Shown here one piece after another: positions 43,515-52,166 of a stretch of 64,000 bases of DNA (position 1 is the first letter of the stretch; every line of letters begins with the position of its first letter). Source of the stretch: JBKHYJ01 sp046565505 (GTDB lineage Bacteria; Acidobacteriota; Blastocatellia; UBA7656); NCBI GenBank assembly GCA_046565505.1, contig JBKHYJ010000104.1, positions 1 through 64,000 of the forward strand. Reading direction: 5' to 3'. The position numbers and the translations under genes are program-made. The notes below the pieces were generated by a model, which saw only the letters and a list, made by a program, of their open reading frames with translations, did no database searches and was not told the DNA's origin.

Positions 43515-43913
43515 TTAAGCGCAGATGTCATTGATGCCTGCGCCTCTGCTCACCAGGGTGTCTACGGTCTTGTGCAGGCAGTCGAGCGCGACAGGCTTCT
43601 TCAAGAATCGCTGCACGCCGACCGTCAACGCCTGCTGCTTCACCGACTCGCGAACGTCGCCGGAACAGACCACCACGGGAGTTTTTGAATCGAAAGCGCG
43701 AATCCGCTCGCACAACTCGATCCCGGTCCCATCCGCTAGCCACAAGTCGAGCAGGTAAAGGTCGAACTCCTCGCACATCGCCCGCCTCAACGCATCAACT
43801 ACCGACGAGGCGACCGCCACTTCGTACCCGGCTTGCCCCAGGAAATAACTCAACATCTCGCAGGTATCTGCGTCGTCATCCACGCACAGTATACGCGACT
43901 TATGATGAACCAT
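43515..43913 (-). CDS. Single-domain response regulator
   Basis: A 132-residue receiver domain with no output domain. Acidic pocket residues are in CVDDDAD, the phospho-acceptor is D56 in YLLDLWL, and the conserved Lys is in FLKKPVA. Such proteins act in phosphorelays or bind target proteins. It is divergent from a Crp/Fnr regulator, with which it may share control. No kinase is adjacent, so it could be a partner of the orphan kinases at 10-17 kb, but this is speculative. Confidence 0.92.
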   Translation of the reverse strand: MVHHKSRILCVDDDADTCEMLSYFLGQAGYEVAVASSVVDALRRAMCEEFDLYLLDLWLADGTGIELCERIRAFDSKTPVVVCSGDVRESVKQQALTVGVQRFLKKPVALDCLHKTVDTLVSRGAGINDICA

Positions 43914-44095
43914 TACTCCTCCGGTTTTTCCTGTGATTGAGGCAATCGGGCCGTGTATAATATAACTCTATCGAATCGGCAGTTCCGTTCGCCAGGAAAC
44001 ACAAAAAGAAGTAATTGACGCCCGGAGCCGCGACTCTTAACGCCGCCTGAAACGTCTGACGTTGGCGATCTTAACAGTGTAGGGGCCTGGGTATT

Positions 44096-44812
44096 ATGTC
44101 CGAAGCTAAAAGTCATCGCAGCGCAACCGGAAACTACATTCTGGATTCCATCCCCGCGGAAGATTTCGATAAATTTGCCAACAAGTTAAAGCCCGTACAA
44201 CTCTCACAGGGCGAGGTCTTGTACCACGCCCGGCAGCCGATCCAGCAGGTCTACTTCCCGACCACGGCGCTGCTGTCCTGGGTCGCCTCCACAGAGGAAG
44301 GCGAGACAATCGAAGCGGGCGTCACGGGCTACGAAGGGATGACGGGTGAGTCGTCGTTTTTAGGCCGGAACATCGCGCCTTACCGCGTAGACGTTCAACT
44401 GCCCGGCTCCGGTTTCAAAATGGGCGCGGCGGCATTCAAAGAGATTTACGACGGGTCGCGCTTCTTGCAGACCCTTATAATTAACTACACACACACGCAG
44501 CTCATGCAGCTCGCCCAGTCTGTCGTCTGCAACCGCTTTCATACTGTGGAAGAGCGACTATGCCGGTGGCTGCTGATAGCCCACGACCGCGTGAGGTCCG
44601 ACGAATTCCAGCTCACGCAAGAGATCCTCGCTAACATGATTGGCGCGCGGCGGCCCGCGGTCAGTATTGTTACTGGCACGCTTCAGACGGCCGGGCTGAT
44701 TCGCTCCATGCGCGCAAAGGTCACAATCCTTGACCGGCAAGGCCTGGAAGACGCGGCCTGTGAATGCTACCGTACGGTCAAAGAAGAATTCGACAGATTC
44801 CTCGGCAGGTAG
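44096..44812 (+). CDS. Crp/Fnr-family transcription regulator
   Basis: A 238-residue regulator with an N-terminal cyclic-nucleotide-type beta barrel (about 20-140; QGEVLYHARQPIQQVYFPTT) and a C-terminal helix-turn-helix (about 180-225; LTQEILANMIGARRPAVSIV). The cNMP phosphate-binding cassette of true Crp is not seen, and there is no Fnr-type Cys cluster, so the ligand is unknown. The subgroup with PTTALLSWV is common near stress genes in Acidobacteria and rhizobia. It is transcribed away from the single-domain response regulator. Confidence 0.85.
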   Translation: MSEAKSHRSATGNYILDSIPAEDFDKFANKLKPVQLSQGEVLYHARQPIQQVYFPTTALLSWVASTEEGETIEAGVTGYEGMTGESSFLGRNIAPYRVDVQLPGSGFKMGAAAFKEIYDGSRFLQTLIINYTHTQLMQLAQSVVCNRFHTVEERLCRWLLIAHDRVRSDEFQLTQEILANMIGARRPAVSIVTGTLQTAGLIRSMRAKVTILDRQGLEDAACECYRTVKEEFDRFLGR

Positions 44813-45047
44813 ACTACCCCGCCGATTTCAAAACCGCGCGCCGGGGCCAGGCGTCCCGTCTTGCGCGAAGCGCCGGCATAAAGGCGCGGGCGCGGCGGCG
44901 GACGGCACGTTACGCGGACCGCGCGGGCGGCGAACCCTTCCCACTCTCAACGAGGAAACATTTACGGCGATTTGTCAGTAATGGTGTGAGGCGGACTCTT
45001 CAATCTCACGGCACTTGCTTTCAGATTTATCGAAAGGGGCACACGCG

Positions 45048-45515
45048 GTGAAAAGACTTATTGTAATAGCACTCTCAGTGGTTCTTTCTTCAAGCCTCGC
45101 CCTGGCCCGGCCGGCAAAGCCGTCGCAAGGTGGCGCGGACGAGAAAGCCGTGTCGCGGCTGGTCCACGAATGGCTCGACGCCCTGGTGAAAAATGACCTT
45201 AACGCGCTCGACCGCATCATCGCGGACGATTACGTAATCACGAATTCGGACGGCTCGGTATTGGGTAAGCAGCAGGACATGGAGCCGTTAAAGGCCGGGC
45301 TGAAGTTCGAGTCGGCCGCCGTCGAAGACCTTAAGGTGCGTGTGTACGGAGACGCGGCCGTCGTGACGGGCGTGACCACATTCAAAGGCAACTTCAATGG
45401 CCGCGCGTTCACGGCGCGTGAGCGATTCACGGACGTGTGGGTGAGGCGCGATGGCAGGTGGCAGGCCGTCGCGTCGCAAGAGACCCCCCTGCCCAAACAA
45501 TCGGCGGCCCAGTGA
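45048..45515 (+). CDS. Secreted NTF2-like (DUF4440) protein
   Basis: A 155-residue exported protein with a signal peptide (about 1-19, ending LALA) and an NTF2-like/SnoaL-type fold: LVHEWLDALVKNDLNALDRI, then DDYVITNSDGSVLGK, and the strand FTDVWVRRDGRWQAVASQE. Such domains bind small molecules or serve as simple enzymes; no active site was recognised. The GTG start at 45048 is chosen for AAAGGGG 8 bases upstream; an earlier ATG at 45015 has no ribosome site. Confidence 0.8.
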   Translation: MKRLIVIALSVVLSSSLALARPAKPSQGGADEKAVSRLVHEWLDALVKNDLNALDRIIADDYVITNSDGSVLGKQQDMEPLKAGLKFESAAVEDLKVRVYGDAAVVTGVTTFKGNFNGRAFTARERFTDVWVRRDGRWQAVASQETPLPKQSAAQ

Positions 45516-45524
45516 GGGCCGCCG
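45502..45524. terminator. Hairpin at the stop codon of the NTF2-like gene
   Basis: CGGCGGCCC (45502-45510) pairs with GGGCCGCCG (45516-45524); the stop codon is in the loop. It lies between two convergent genes. No T-run follows. Confidence 0.4.
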
Positions 45525-45629
45525 GCCGCAAGGCCGCGTCGCATGGGGGCGCTCAGTTACGCCGCGCCGCATTCGATGGCAGAGTTGATTGCGTGAAAGG
45601 AAGCGCGCAGGGCCAACATTGCCGCGCGC

Positions 45630-46817
45630 TCAAGGAAGATTCTGAATGAGGAGGCGCAGTACGTTGCCCCCCATAATCAGCCCGATCTCAGTCTCGCTGA
45701 AGCCCTCTTCGATCAACGCGTCCGTTATTTGAACCACCCCGGTCGTGTCGAACGGCGCGGGGATGGCCCCATCGTAGTCCGAGCCCAGGGCGACATGCTC
45801 CACTCCGACGAGGTCCGCCGTGTAACGAATGGCGCGGGCGATGGCCCTCGCGTCCGTGCCGCACACGGCCGTGTCCCAATAGCCGACGCCGATCACGCCG
45901 CCCGTGTTTGCGATACCTCTCAAATGCTCGTCGCTGAGGTTGCGCGAGTTATCGCAAGTGCCTTTCACCCCGGTGTGGGAGACTACGACGGGCCGAGTGG
46001 CGATGGCCAGCACGTCGTCAATCGTTTTCGGCGAGGCATGGGCAACATCAACTATCATTCGCCTTGCCTCCATCCGCCTTATCATCTCTCTGCCCTTTTC
46101 GCTGAGCCCGACTTTCCCCACGCCATGCGCGGAGCCGCCTATGTCGTTATCGAAAAAGTGCGTCGGGGCCATCATGCGAATGCCCGCGTCGAAAAGCGCG
46201 TCGATGCTGGCGAGGTCACCGTCGAGCGCATGCGCGCCTTCGACCCCGAGAAACCCCGCGGTGATCGCGGGCTCCTGCGCCCGGCGGTCGAGGTAGCCCG
46301 ACAGGTCGGCAGACGTTCTTATCAGCGTGAACTTGCCGCCGGAGCGCGCCGCAACGTCTTGCAGCTTTCTGGCTTGGTAGAGCGCCCTTTCTTTCAAGCT
46401 GCCCCATGCGGCGATGGGCCACCGCTCGGCGATGGCAAGGAGAGTAATATTGTCGCTCGTGTCGTCGTTGCTTTCGATATTCATCCCTCGCGGGGTCTTT
46501 GTGACGATGGTGAAGGCCTGCAAGGCGACATTGCCTTCTATCAATCGAGGTATATCGACGTGGCCTCGCGAGCCGCGCTCGAGCAGGTCCCTGTCCCAAA
46601 GGAGCGAGTCGGCGTGAAGGTCCGCGACCAGCAGCCTCCTGTGGAGCTGCGTCGCTCTCTCGCTCGCCGCGTAAGGCGGGGGGTTGAGAGTGACGTTCAT
46701 CCTCTTTTCGACCTGTGCGGGGACCAGGAAAAAGAAGGCGGCTAGCGCGAGCAGAACAATCACGCAGGCGGCGGCTAACGCTCTCTTCAAACGTGTCTTT
46801 CCCTGGTCGCGACGCAT
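45630..46817 (-). CDS. Membrane dipeptidase (M19 / renal dipeptidase family)
   Basis: A 395-residue zinc dipeptidase with an N-terminal membrane anchor (about residues 13-32). The first zinc ligands are H68 and D70 in ADLHADSL. Further family motifs are FLGVEGAHALDGD, RMIVDVAHASPKTI and VVSHTGVKG, then HVALGSDYDGA at the end. It would hydrolyse dipeptides, including those with a D-residue, in the periplasm. The ATG at 46817 is preferred to a GTG at 46850; neither has a strong ribosome site. It lies about 110 bases after the ferritin-like gene on the same strand. Confidence 0.92.
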   Translation of the reverse strand: MRRDQGKTRLKRALAAACVIVLLALAAFFFLVPAQVEKRMNVTLNPPPYAASERATQLHRRLLVADLHADSLLWDRDLLERGSRGHVDIPRLIEGNVALQAFTIVTKTPRGMNIESNDDTSDNITLLAIAERWPIAAWGSLKERALYQARKLQDVAARSGGKFTLIRTSADLSGYLDRRAQEPAITAGFLGVEGAHALDGDLASIDALFDAGIRMMAPTHFFDNDIGGSAHGVGKVGLSEKGREMIRRMEARRMIVDVAHASPKTIDDVLAIATRPVVVSHTGVKGTCDNSRNLSDEHLRGIANTGGVIGVGYWDTAVCGTDARAIARAIRYTADLVGVEHVALGSDYDGAIPAPFDTTGVVQITDALIEEGFSETEIGLIMGGNVLRLLIQNLP

Positions 46818-46924
46818 TGGTTGAATAAAGCAGAGCCGGCGGCAAATCACAAGGGTCGGCCGCGCTGCTGTGAGGCTACGCTACTGTGAGGCTACTCGAT
46901 TGGCGGGCCTGCCGGGCGGCTTCT

Positions 46925-48019
46925 TTAAGCGGCAGGCCCGGCGCTATCTATAACGCCCTGCACGTGAGCGTCGCGGGCGGCGCGCAGGCGGTCATACTCC
47001 GCGGCCACGTCCTCATCCGCCGCGCTCAGCGCATCGACGTTGACCTCGGCGAATTCGATCACCTTCATGTCCCGGAATGCTTCCCGTATTCGCGGCCCCC
47101 AGAGGCCTATGTCTTTAAGCGTCGGCACGATTCGCGAGAAGAGCATCTTCGCGTACTGCTGCATGAAGGGCGACTCGCGCACGTAGGACACGCATCGCCC
47201 CACGTCGAGGCCCAGGCACTCCCAGACCTCTTCGGCCATGAAGCGGTCACGCATGAGGTAGCAAGCGTCTACGGCGAACTCCTCCCGCTCGTCCCGCTCC
47301 TTGTCGGAAAGCCCCGGGTAGTAATCGCGCAGCGCGAGCCTGCCGAAAGCCACATGGCGAGCCTCGTCTTGCATCACGTAGGCGTTGAGAGCCTTGCTAA
47401 GGGGTTCGGTCGCCAGGTCGCGAATCGTCCCGAAGGCGGCCAGCGCGAGCCCCTCTATGATGACCTGCATGGCGAGGTAGGTGAAGTCCCAGCGCGAGTC
47501 AGTTATGGCCTGATCGAGCAGCGTCTTCAGGTGGGCGTTGATCGGGTAGGCGAGGCCGAGTTTTTCCCTGAGGTAGCGCGAGTAGACCTCGACGTGTCGG
47601 GCCTCGTCGCAAACCTGTGTCGCGGCGTAGAATTTGGAATCTATGTCGGGCACGGTCTGTACGATCTTGGCCGCGCAGATGAGCGCCCCCTGCTCCCCGT
47701 GAAGGAACTGCGAGAACCGCCATGCGTCCAGGTGGAGCCGCGTCTCACCTCGCCTCCTGTCGTCCATGTCGTTCCAGATGTCAGAGCCATAAAGCGAGAT
47801 GTAATAGTCCGGGAACCCGAGCGGGTTCGACGGGTCAATCTCAAGCGACCAATCGAGCCGCTGGTTGGCGTTCCATTGCCTGTCCTTGCCCTTCTCATAA
47901 AGGCCGAGCAGCTTGTCGCGGCCCTCGTCGTACTCCCAGTTGAATATGGTCGCCGCGCCGCCGCCCGGCACATGCCATTGCGTCTGATCGACGGGCAGTG
48001 TATATATGCGTGAACTCAT
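46925..48019 (-). CDS. Ferritin-like diiron protein (possible diiron oxygenase)
   Basis: A 364-residue cytoplasmic protein with two mirror-image iron half-sites: E109 with DEARH (138-142; E139 and H142), and E189 with DEARH (218-222; E219 and H222), both pairs 30 residues apart. This is the four-helix pattern of ferritin-like diiron enzymes (ribonucleotide reductase R2, R2-like oxidases, AurF-type N-oxygenases). Which reaction is carried out is unknown; it lacks the R2 radical-tyrosine context as far as can be judged. The start is ATG at 48019, with GGAGCGACC just upstream. No dedicated ferredoxin or reductase is adjacent. Confidence 0.85.
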   Translation of the reverse strand: MSSRIYTLPVDQTQWHVPGGGAATIFNWEYDEGRDKLLGLYEKGKDRQWNANQRLDWSLEIDPSNPLGFPDYYISLYGSDIWNDMDDRRRGETRLHLDAWRFSQFLHGEQGALICAAKIVQTVPDIDSKFYAATQVCDEARHVEVYSRYLREKLGLAYPINAHLKTLLDQAITDSRWDFTYLAMQVIIEGLALAAFGTIRDLATEPLSKALNAYVMQDEARHVAFGRLALRDYYPGLSDKERDEREEFAVDACYLMRDRFMAEEVWECLGLDVGRCVSYVRESPFMQQYAKMLFSRIVPTLKDIGLWGPRIREAFRDMKVIEFAEVNVDALSAADEDVAAEYDRLRAARDAHVQGVIDSAGPAA

Positions 48020-48102
48020 GGGGAGGTCGCTCCTGCTGAAGAAGATTCGTATGCACGGGCGAGATTATTTCTTTTGCGCAGCGAAGTCAAGCGAGCCCCC
48101 AA

Positions 48103-48366
48103 ATGATGAAAACCGTGCGGCGCGCCTGTAACCATTCGCAGACGCTGTTCGCCAGAGAGGGCGACGAGTGGGCGTGCCGGATCAATTCGCTGCCCGGCAG
48201 ATACACCTATGAATTCGTCGTTGACGGGACCTGGATGACAGACCCCATCAACCCCCTGGACGAAGACGGCGGCAACGGCAATATAAATTCCGTGCCGGTC
48301 GTGAAGCTACAGTGGCGCAGGGTTCCCGCGGGTCAACTCTCGGCGGCCGCGCGGGGCGGGCACTAG
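48103..48366 (+). CDS. Small CBM48/AMPK-type glycogen-binding domain protein, probably N-terminally truncated
   Basis: An 87-residue protein. The core from RINSLPGRYTYEFVVDGTW to DPINPLDEDGGNGNINSV is clearly the second half of a CBM48 (AMPK1/isoamylase-N type) carbohydrate-binding module. The first half (the usual V-x-L-x-G-x-F-N-x-W strand) is missing, and upstream frames contain stops. It may be a decayed remnant, or a short protein with an unusual start. It lies between divergent and convergent neighbours and has no ribosome site of note. Confidence 0.55.
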   Translation: MMKTVRRACNHSQTLFAREGDEWACRINSLPGRYTYEFVVDGTWMTDPINPLDEDGGNGNINSVPVVKLQWRRVPAGQLSAAARGGH

Positions 48367-48388
48367 TCTACCGCGCCCCGCCGCTTTA

Positions 48389-48964
48389 TCAGAGCAGGCC
48401 GCGCACCGCGCGCCTCGTGACTTCGGTGGCCAAGCCATAAACGCAATGCGACGCGAGCGAGTAAACATGCTTTGAGAGCGGGTACTCGGCCGGCCCTTTC
48501 GACAGCCCCGCGAGCGGCAGCGTGACCTGGTCTGCGACCAGCCACACGGCCGCGCCGAATGGGACGCCGGACCCGACCGCGGCCGCCGGCGCAAGCTCGG
48601 CCGCCAGCCCATATATGCCGCCCGTCACAAGGCTGAATCCGTAGTGGACGGCCGTGCCCGCCGACTCCTTTTCGCCCCTTCTCAATTCGTGATCGAACAC
48701 AGTTTCGGAGATGGCCGAGGCGAGCTTGACGGTTGCCGGGGCGTCCAGCCCATCGCCCGAGCGCCGCCCTTCGGTGCCGTCGGATTTTTGCCCGCTCTGT
48801 TTCGGAGAATGCGCCCGCTCGGAATCCTCAGGGTCGCCCGTCAGGTCGCTCCAAAGAGACTGGAACCGATTCATCACGAACCCCCCGGCGAGCCCGCCGA
48901 TTATGCCCGCCGCCAGCCCCTTCCACGCACTGCTTTCGCCCTTGCCGCGCATGTTATTTTGCAT
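48389..48964 (-). CDS. DUF1440-family membrane protein
   Basis: A 191-residue protein with about four short hydrophobic segments, including GLAAGIIGGLAGGFVMNRF at the start and AVHYGFSLVTGGIYGLAAEL. The late GAAVWLVADQVTLPLAG segment matches DUF1440 (YagU-like). A polar insert of about 45 residues (GDPEDSERAHSPKQSG onward) is found between helix 1 and helix 2. Function is unknown; some YagU-like proteins are linked to acid stress. It lies 30 bases downstream of the Rieske protein gene on the same strand and is probably co-transcribed with it. Confidence 0.75.
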   Translation of the reverse strand: MQNNMRGKGESSAWKGLAAGIIGGLAGGFVMNRFQSLWSDLTGDPEDSERAHSPKQSGQKSDGTEGRRSGDGLDAPATVKLASAISETVFDHELRRGEKESAGTAVHYGFSLVTGGIYGLAAELAPAAAVGSGVPFGAAVWLVADQVTLPLAGLSKGPAEYPLSKHVYSLASHCVYGLATEVTRRAVRGLL

Positions 48965-48994
48965 CGCGCGAACCCCCCCGGAGTCTTTATACGA

Positions 48995-49873
48995 TTACCG
49001 ATTCGCGGCCCTGACTTCGATCTGCCCATCCCGCACACGCACGTCAAAGCATGGCTGCGTGTGGACGGAGGGGCCTTCGAGGACGCGACCATCTTCGAGC
49101 GAGAACAGCGACCCGTGCCACGGGCAGCGCACGCTGTCGCCTTCGAGCTTGCCTTCGGCGAGCGGGCCGCCGAAGTGCGAGCATGTCTCTGCGATGGCAA
49201 AAATTCGCCCGCCTCTGCGCGCGAGCAGCACTGGCATATCGCCGGCCTCCGCGCGCCGTAACTCACCCTCGCGCAGCTCGGCCTCCGCCATCACGGGCAC
49301 GAACTCTTTCGGGGGCCGCTGGTTCGCCGTATGATCGACGCCCACCTGCTCGCTGTAGACGAGGTGCCCGCCCAGGTAGGCCGACGCGCTCGCTATGGCG
49401 TAACCCAGGAACGAAAGCCCCCTGCCCGCGCGGCGGTCGTTACTCCGCCTGCAAACGAGCGATGTCGCGTAAAGCGCGAGCGCGGTCGCATTCATCAACC
49501 CATGTGTAACGCCGACGCGCCGCGCAGTGCCATCCGTCTTATGCCAATCCGTCAGCCCGGTGACGGCCGAGGCGACGGCCCCGACTATCCCGACCGCGAC
49601 CGCCGCGTCCGCGCCGCGCCCGAACTTTTTGCCCTCGCTCATCTCGTCCATCGCGTCGAGCACGAGCGCGGCGGTCCACGCGCCCACGGGAATGTCCGTC
49701 AGCACGGAGTGAAGCGGGTGCCCCAGCCACGTGCCGTGCAGGAAGTCTTCTACCTTCTGCCCGACTGCCCCCGCGGACTGGAACGTCTCTGCGATGGCCG
49801 GCTGTAAAGTGTCGGCCACCTGGTCGAGCCAACCCTGTCGGTCAATCAAATCAATAGCGACATTCGACGACAT
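48995..49873 (-). CDS. DUF2231 membrane domain fused to a Rieske [2Fe-2S] domain
   Basis: A 292-residue protein. Residues 40-190 carry the DUF2231-type four-helix membrane domain (LGHPLHSVLTDIPVGAWTAA at the start; GLTDWHKTDGTARR between helices). Residues 195-290 form a Rieske-like ferredoxin domain with iron ligands C231, H233 (CSHFGG) and C250, H253 (CPWHGS). DUF2231 segments contain His pairs that could bind heme, so an electron-transfer role at the membrane is likely, but this is an inference. The start is secure: AGGAGGGAG lies directly before the ATG. It forms a two-gene unit with the DUF1440 gene. Confidence 0.88.
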   Translation of the reverse strand: MSSNVAIDLIDRQGWLDQVADTLQPAIAETFQSAGAVGQKVEDFLHGTWLGHPLHSVLTDIPVGAWTAALVLDAMDEMSEGKKFGRGADAAVAVGIVGAVASAVTGLTDWHKTDGTARRVGVTHGLMNATALALYATSLVCRRSNDRRAGRGLSFLGYAIASASAYLGGHLVYSEQVGVDHTANQRPPKEFVPVMAEAELREGELRRAEAGDMPVLLARRGGRIFAIAETCSHFGGPLAEGKLEGDSVRCPWHGSLFSLEDGRVLEGPSVHTQPCFDVRVRDGQIEVRAANR

Positions 49874-50325
49874 TTCTCCCTCCTGTTTGTTCGCTTCTTA
49901 GTTGAGATAAACCGCTCTTTTTTTTAGAGCGCGTTCCCATAATCGGCGGTCGCGCAGGCCCCGCCCGCCTGATGGCGGCTGACCGCGCCGTGTGAGTCGG
50001 CCCGCCCACCGCGGCGTCGGTCGGCCCGATTTTGGTCAACGTATGGCGAGTTACACTGCCGGATATGGTGGCTCACCGAAGGCCCACTGATAAATATCTT
50101 TGTGCTAAAAGTGTGATTTTGCAAGCGGGTAGGGGCGGCCGGGCCTCTGCTGATACACATTGCCTGAATGTTTCTAAGCATGTAAGATGTGGCTGAAGCC
50201 GAACAGCCTTACTAAGCAACCCTATAGATGGCAATCGAGTTATTGGAGCATGGGGTAAAAAACAGATAGAAGCTCTCCGCTGTCCGGGGCTTAATAAAAG
50301 AAGCTGACCTTGGATTTCTTTCCTC
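49874..50325. other. Divergent intergenic region with a T-loop hairpin
   Basis: 450 bases between the divergent Rieske and sigma factor genes. CGCTCT (49913-49918) and AGAGCG (49926-49931) form a hairpin with a loop of seven T. It lies 40 bases before the Rieske gene start, inside its probable leader. No coding sequence is recognised; promoters for both genes must be here but cannot be named. Confidence 0.4.
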
Positions 50326-50883
50326 ATGAAAAACGAGTGGCACCTTACCCAAGACGCTTTCGACAGATTCCTGGCCTGGCTGGACCCGAACCGCGACCGG
50401 GCCGCGAAGAAGTATGAAGAGGTCCGCCACAAGCTGATAAAAATCTTCACCTGCCGCGGCTGCGTCGAGGCCGAGGACCTCGCCGACGAAACCATCAACC
50501 GCGTCATACGGAAGTCACAGGACATGGTTGATTCTTACGTCGGGGACCCCACGCTTTACTTCTATGGCGTGGCGCGCAAAGTTCACCTGGAGCATGTGAG
50601 GAAGGGCCCCGCTATCCTGCCCATGCCGCCCGCCGACCCGCCCGATCAAAAAGAGATGGAGATCGAGTGTTTGGAGCAGTGCATGAAGAAGTTGTCCGAC
50701 GAACAACGCCGGTGGGTGCTGGAATACTACAAGGAGGACAAGCGGGAAAAGATAGACCACAGGAAAGAGATGGCGGTGCGGCTCGGCATCGCCCCGAATG
50801 CCTTGAGGATACGCATGCATCGCATCAGGGCGAGCTTGCAAGGATGCGTTACCAGTTGCCTGGAGCGAAGGGCCGGTCGGTGA
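50326..50883 (+). CDS. ECF-like sigma-70 family sigma factor
   Basis: A 185-residue sigma factor of a divergent ECF group. Region 2 is seen near residues 30-90 (the GCVEAEDLADETINRVIRK region is a variant 2.2-2.3, followed by YFYGVARKVHLEH). Region 4 spans about 115-175 (KLSDEQRRWVLEYYK; EMAVRLGIAPNALRIRMHRI). This group is typical of Acidobacteria and is usually followed by a membrane protein with TPRs, as here (63 bases later). The promoter set it controls is not known. Confidence 0.88.
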   Translation: MKNEWHLTQDAFDRFLAWLDPNRDRAAKKYEEVRHKLIKIFTCRGCVEAEDLADETINRVIRKSQDMVDSYVGDPTLYFYGVARKVHLEHVRKGPAILPMPPADPPDQKEMEIECLEQCMKKLSDEQRRWVLEYYKEDKREKIDHRKEMAVRLGIAPNALRIRMHRIRASLQGCVTSCLERRAGR

Positions 50884-50946
50884 AATGTATTGAAGCGTAC
50901 TCTCATACCAAATTAAGAGGAGTGCCGAAAAGAAGGCAGCCTGAGT

Positions 50947-52017
50947 ATGGACGAAAGGGCGGACGTAAGACAAATAATAAACTATCTCCTTGGCGAGTTA
51001 AGTGATGACGCGCAGGAAGGGGTGGAAGAGCGCTTGTTAACAGATAATGAGTACTACGACCTGCTGCTTGCCACTGAAGATGATTTGATAGATGCGTACC
51101 TCAGCGGCGCGATCATCGGGCGCGAGCGCGAGAGGTTCGAGGCTCATTTTTTACGCCACCCGGAGCGGCGCGAAAAGCTCAGATTCGCCGCCGCCTTCAG
51201 GGATTACGTTTCTACCAGGGCGGCAGAGATCCCGCGGGAGGCGGCAGACATACGCACCCTGCCTGGGCGCCGGAAACCGCAAGCCTCTTTCCCGGTCGTG
51301 TGGCTGGCGGCCGCGGCAGTAATAATCATTGCCGTGGGGCTGGCGTCCTGGAGAATCTTCTCTCATGAGCCGGGGGCGGGCAGCGCGATAACCGCGCTCA
51401 ATAACGCGTATCGCGAGCAGCGCCCCGTCGAGTCGCGCATATCGAGCCTGGACTACGCCCCTTTCTCTTTGACACGGGGCGGCGACGGGAAGTCTGATTC
51501 CGTCGCCCGCGACCGCGCGCAGGCGTTGATTCATGAAGAGGCCGCGGAGCACCCCGGCGCGCGGTCGTACCATGACCTGGGCAGGCTGTACCTTGCCAGG
51601 CATGAGTTTGACAAAGCCATAGAGCAGTTCGATAAGGCATTGCGGCTCGACGACAAGGACGCGGCGCTCCACAGCGACTTAGGCGCGGCGTACATGGAGC
51701 GCGCCATCGCCGGCGGCGGCGAGCCGAACCCCGGAGACCTGGCCAAGAGCTTAGAGTATTTAGATCGGGCCATCCGGCTAGATGATTCGCTGCTCGCCGC
51801 TTACTTTAACAGGGCTCTGTGTCTCCAGCGGATGAATGCGTTGACGCCCGCCATACAGGCCTGGGAAGATTACCTCAAAAAGGACTCCGACTCAGACTGG
51901 GCGAAGGAGGCCGGAAGGAAACTTCGGCTCCTCCGAGACCAGGGGACTGCTAATAAGACGCCGGGGGAAGTTCGCCAGAATTTTCCGGCGACGTTTCGAC
52001 ACGTCAATGAAGCATGA
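50947..52017 (+). CDS. TPR-containing anti-sigma-like membrane protein
   Basis: A 356-residue single-pass membrane protein. Residues 1-100 look like a zinc-less anti-sigma domain (IINYLLGELSDDAQEGVEER, then RFEAHFLRHPERREKLRFA). A membrane helix spans about 117-135 (VVWLAAAAVIIIAVGLASW). At least two and probably three TPRs follow (ARSYHDLGRLYLARHEFDKA, AALHSDLGAAYMERAIAGGG). It probably holds the sigma factor encoded just upstream and senses proteins outside the membrane. In related genomes such pairs precede a CHAT-protease gene; here the next gene is on the opposite strand. The start has a purine-rich site (GCCTGAG) but is not strong. Confidence 0.78.
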   Translation: MDERADVRQIINYLLGELSDDAQEGVEERLLTDNEYYDLLLATEDDLIDAYLSGAIIGRERERFEAHFLRHPERREKLRFAAAFRDYVSTRAAEIPREAADIRTLPGRRKPQASFPVVWLAAAAVIIIAVGLASWRIFSHEPGAGSAITALNNAYREQRPVESRISSLDYAPFSLTRGGDGKSDSVARDRAQALIHEEAAEHPGARSYHDLGRLYLARHEFDKAIEQFDKALRLDDKDAALHSDLGAAYMERAIAGGGEPNPGDLAKSLEYLDRAIRLDDSLLAAYFNRALCLQRMNALTPAIQAWEDYLKKDSDSDWAKEAGRKLRLLRDQGTANKTPGEVRQNFPATFRHVNEA

Positions 52018-52166
52018 TCCCCGCGCGTTCAAAGCAGGACTAAATGAAGATCAGGCCGGAGGGTGACCGCGGGGATAACGATCCCCAATTCATGCGGTCG
52101 AAGGCGATTGAAAGGCGAGATCAATGATTAAGCCTTAGCGCCTCGTACGGCGCGGCCCCGCGCTAA

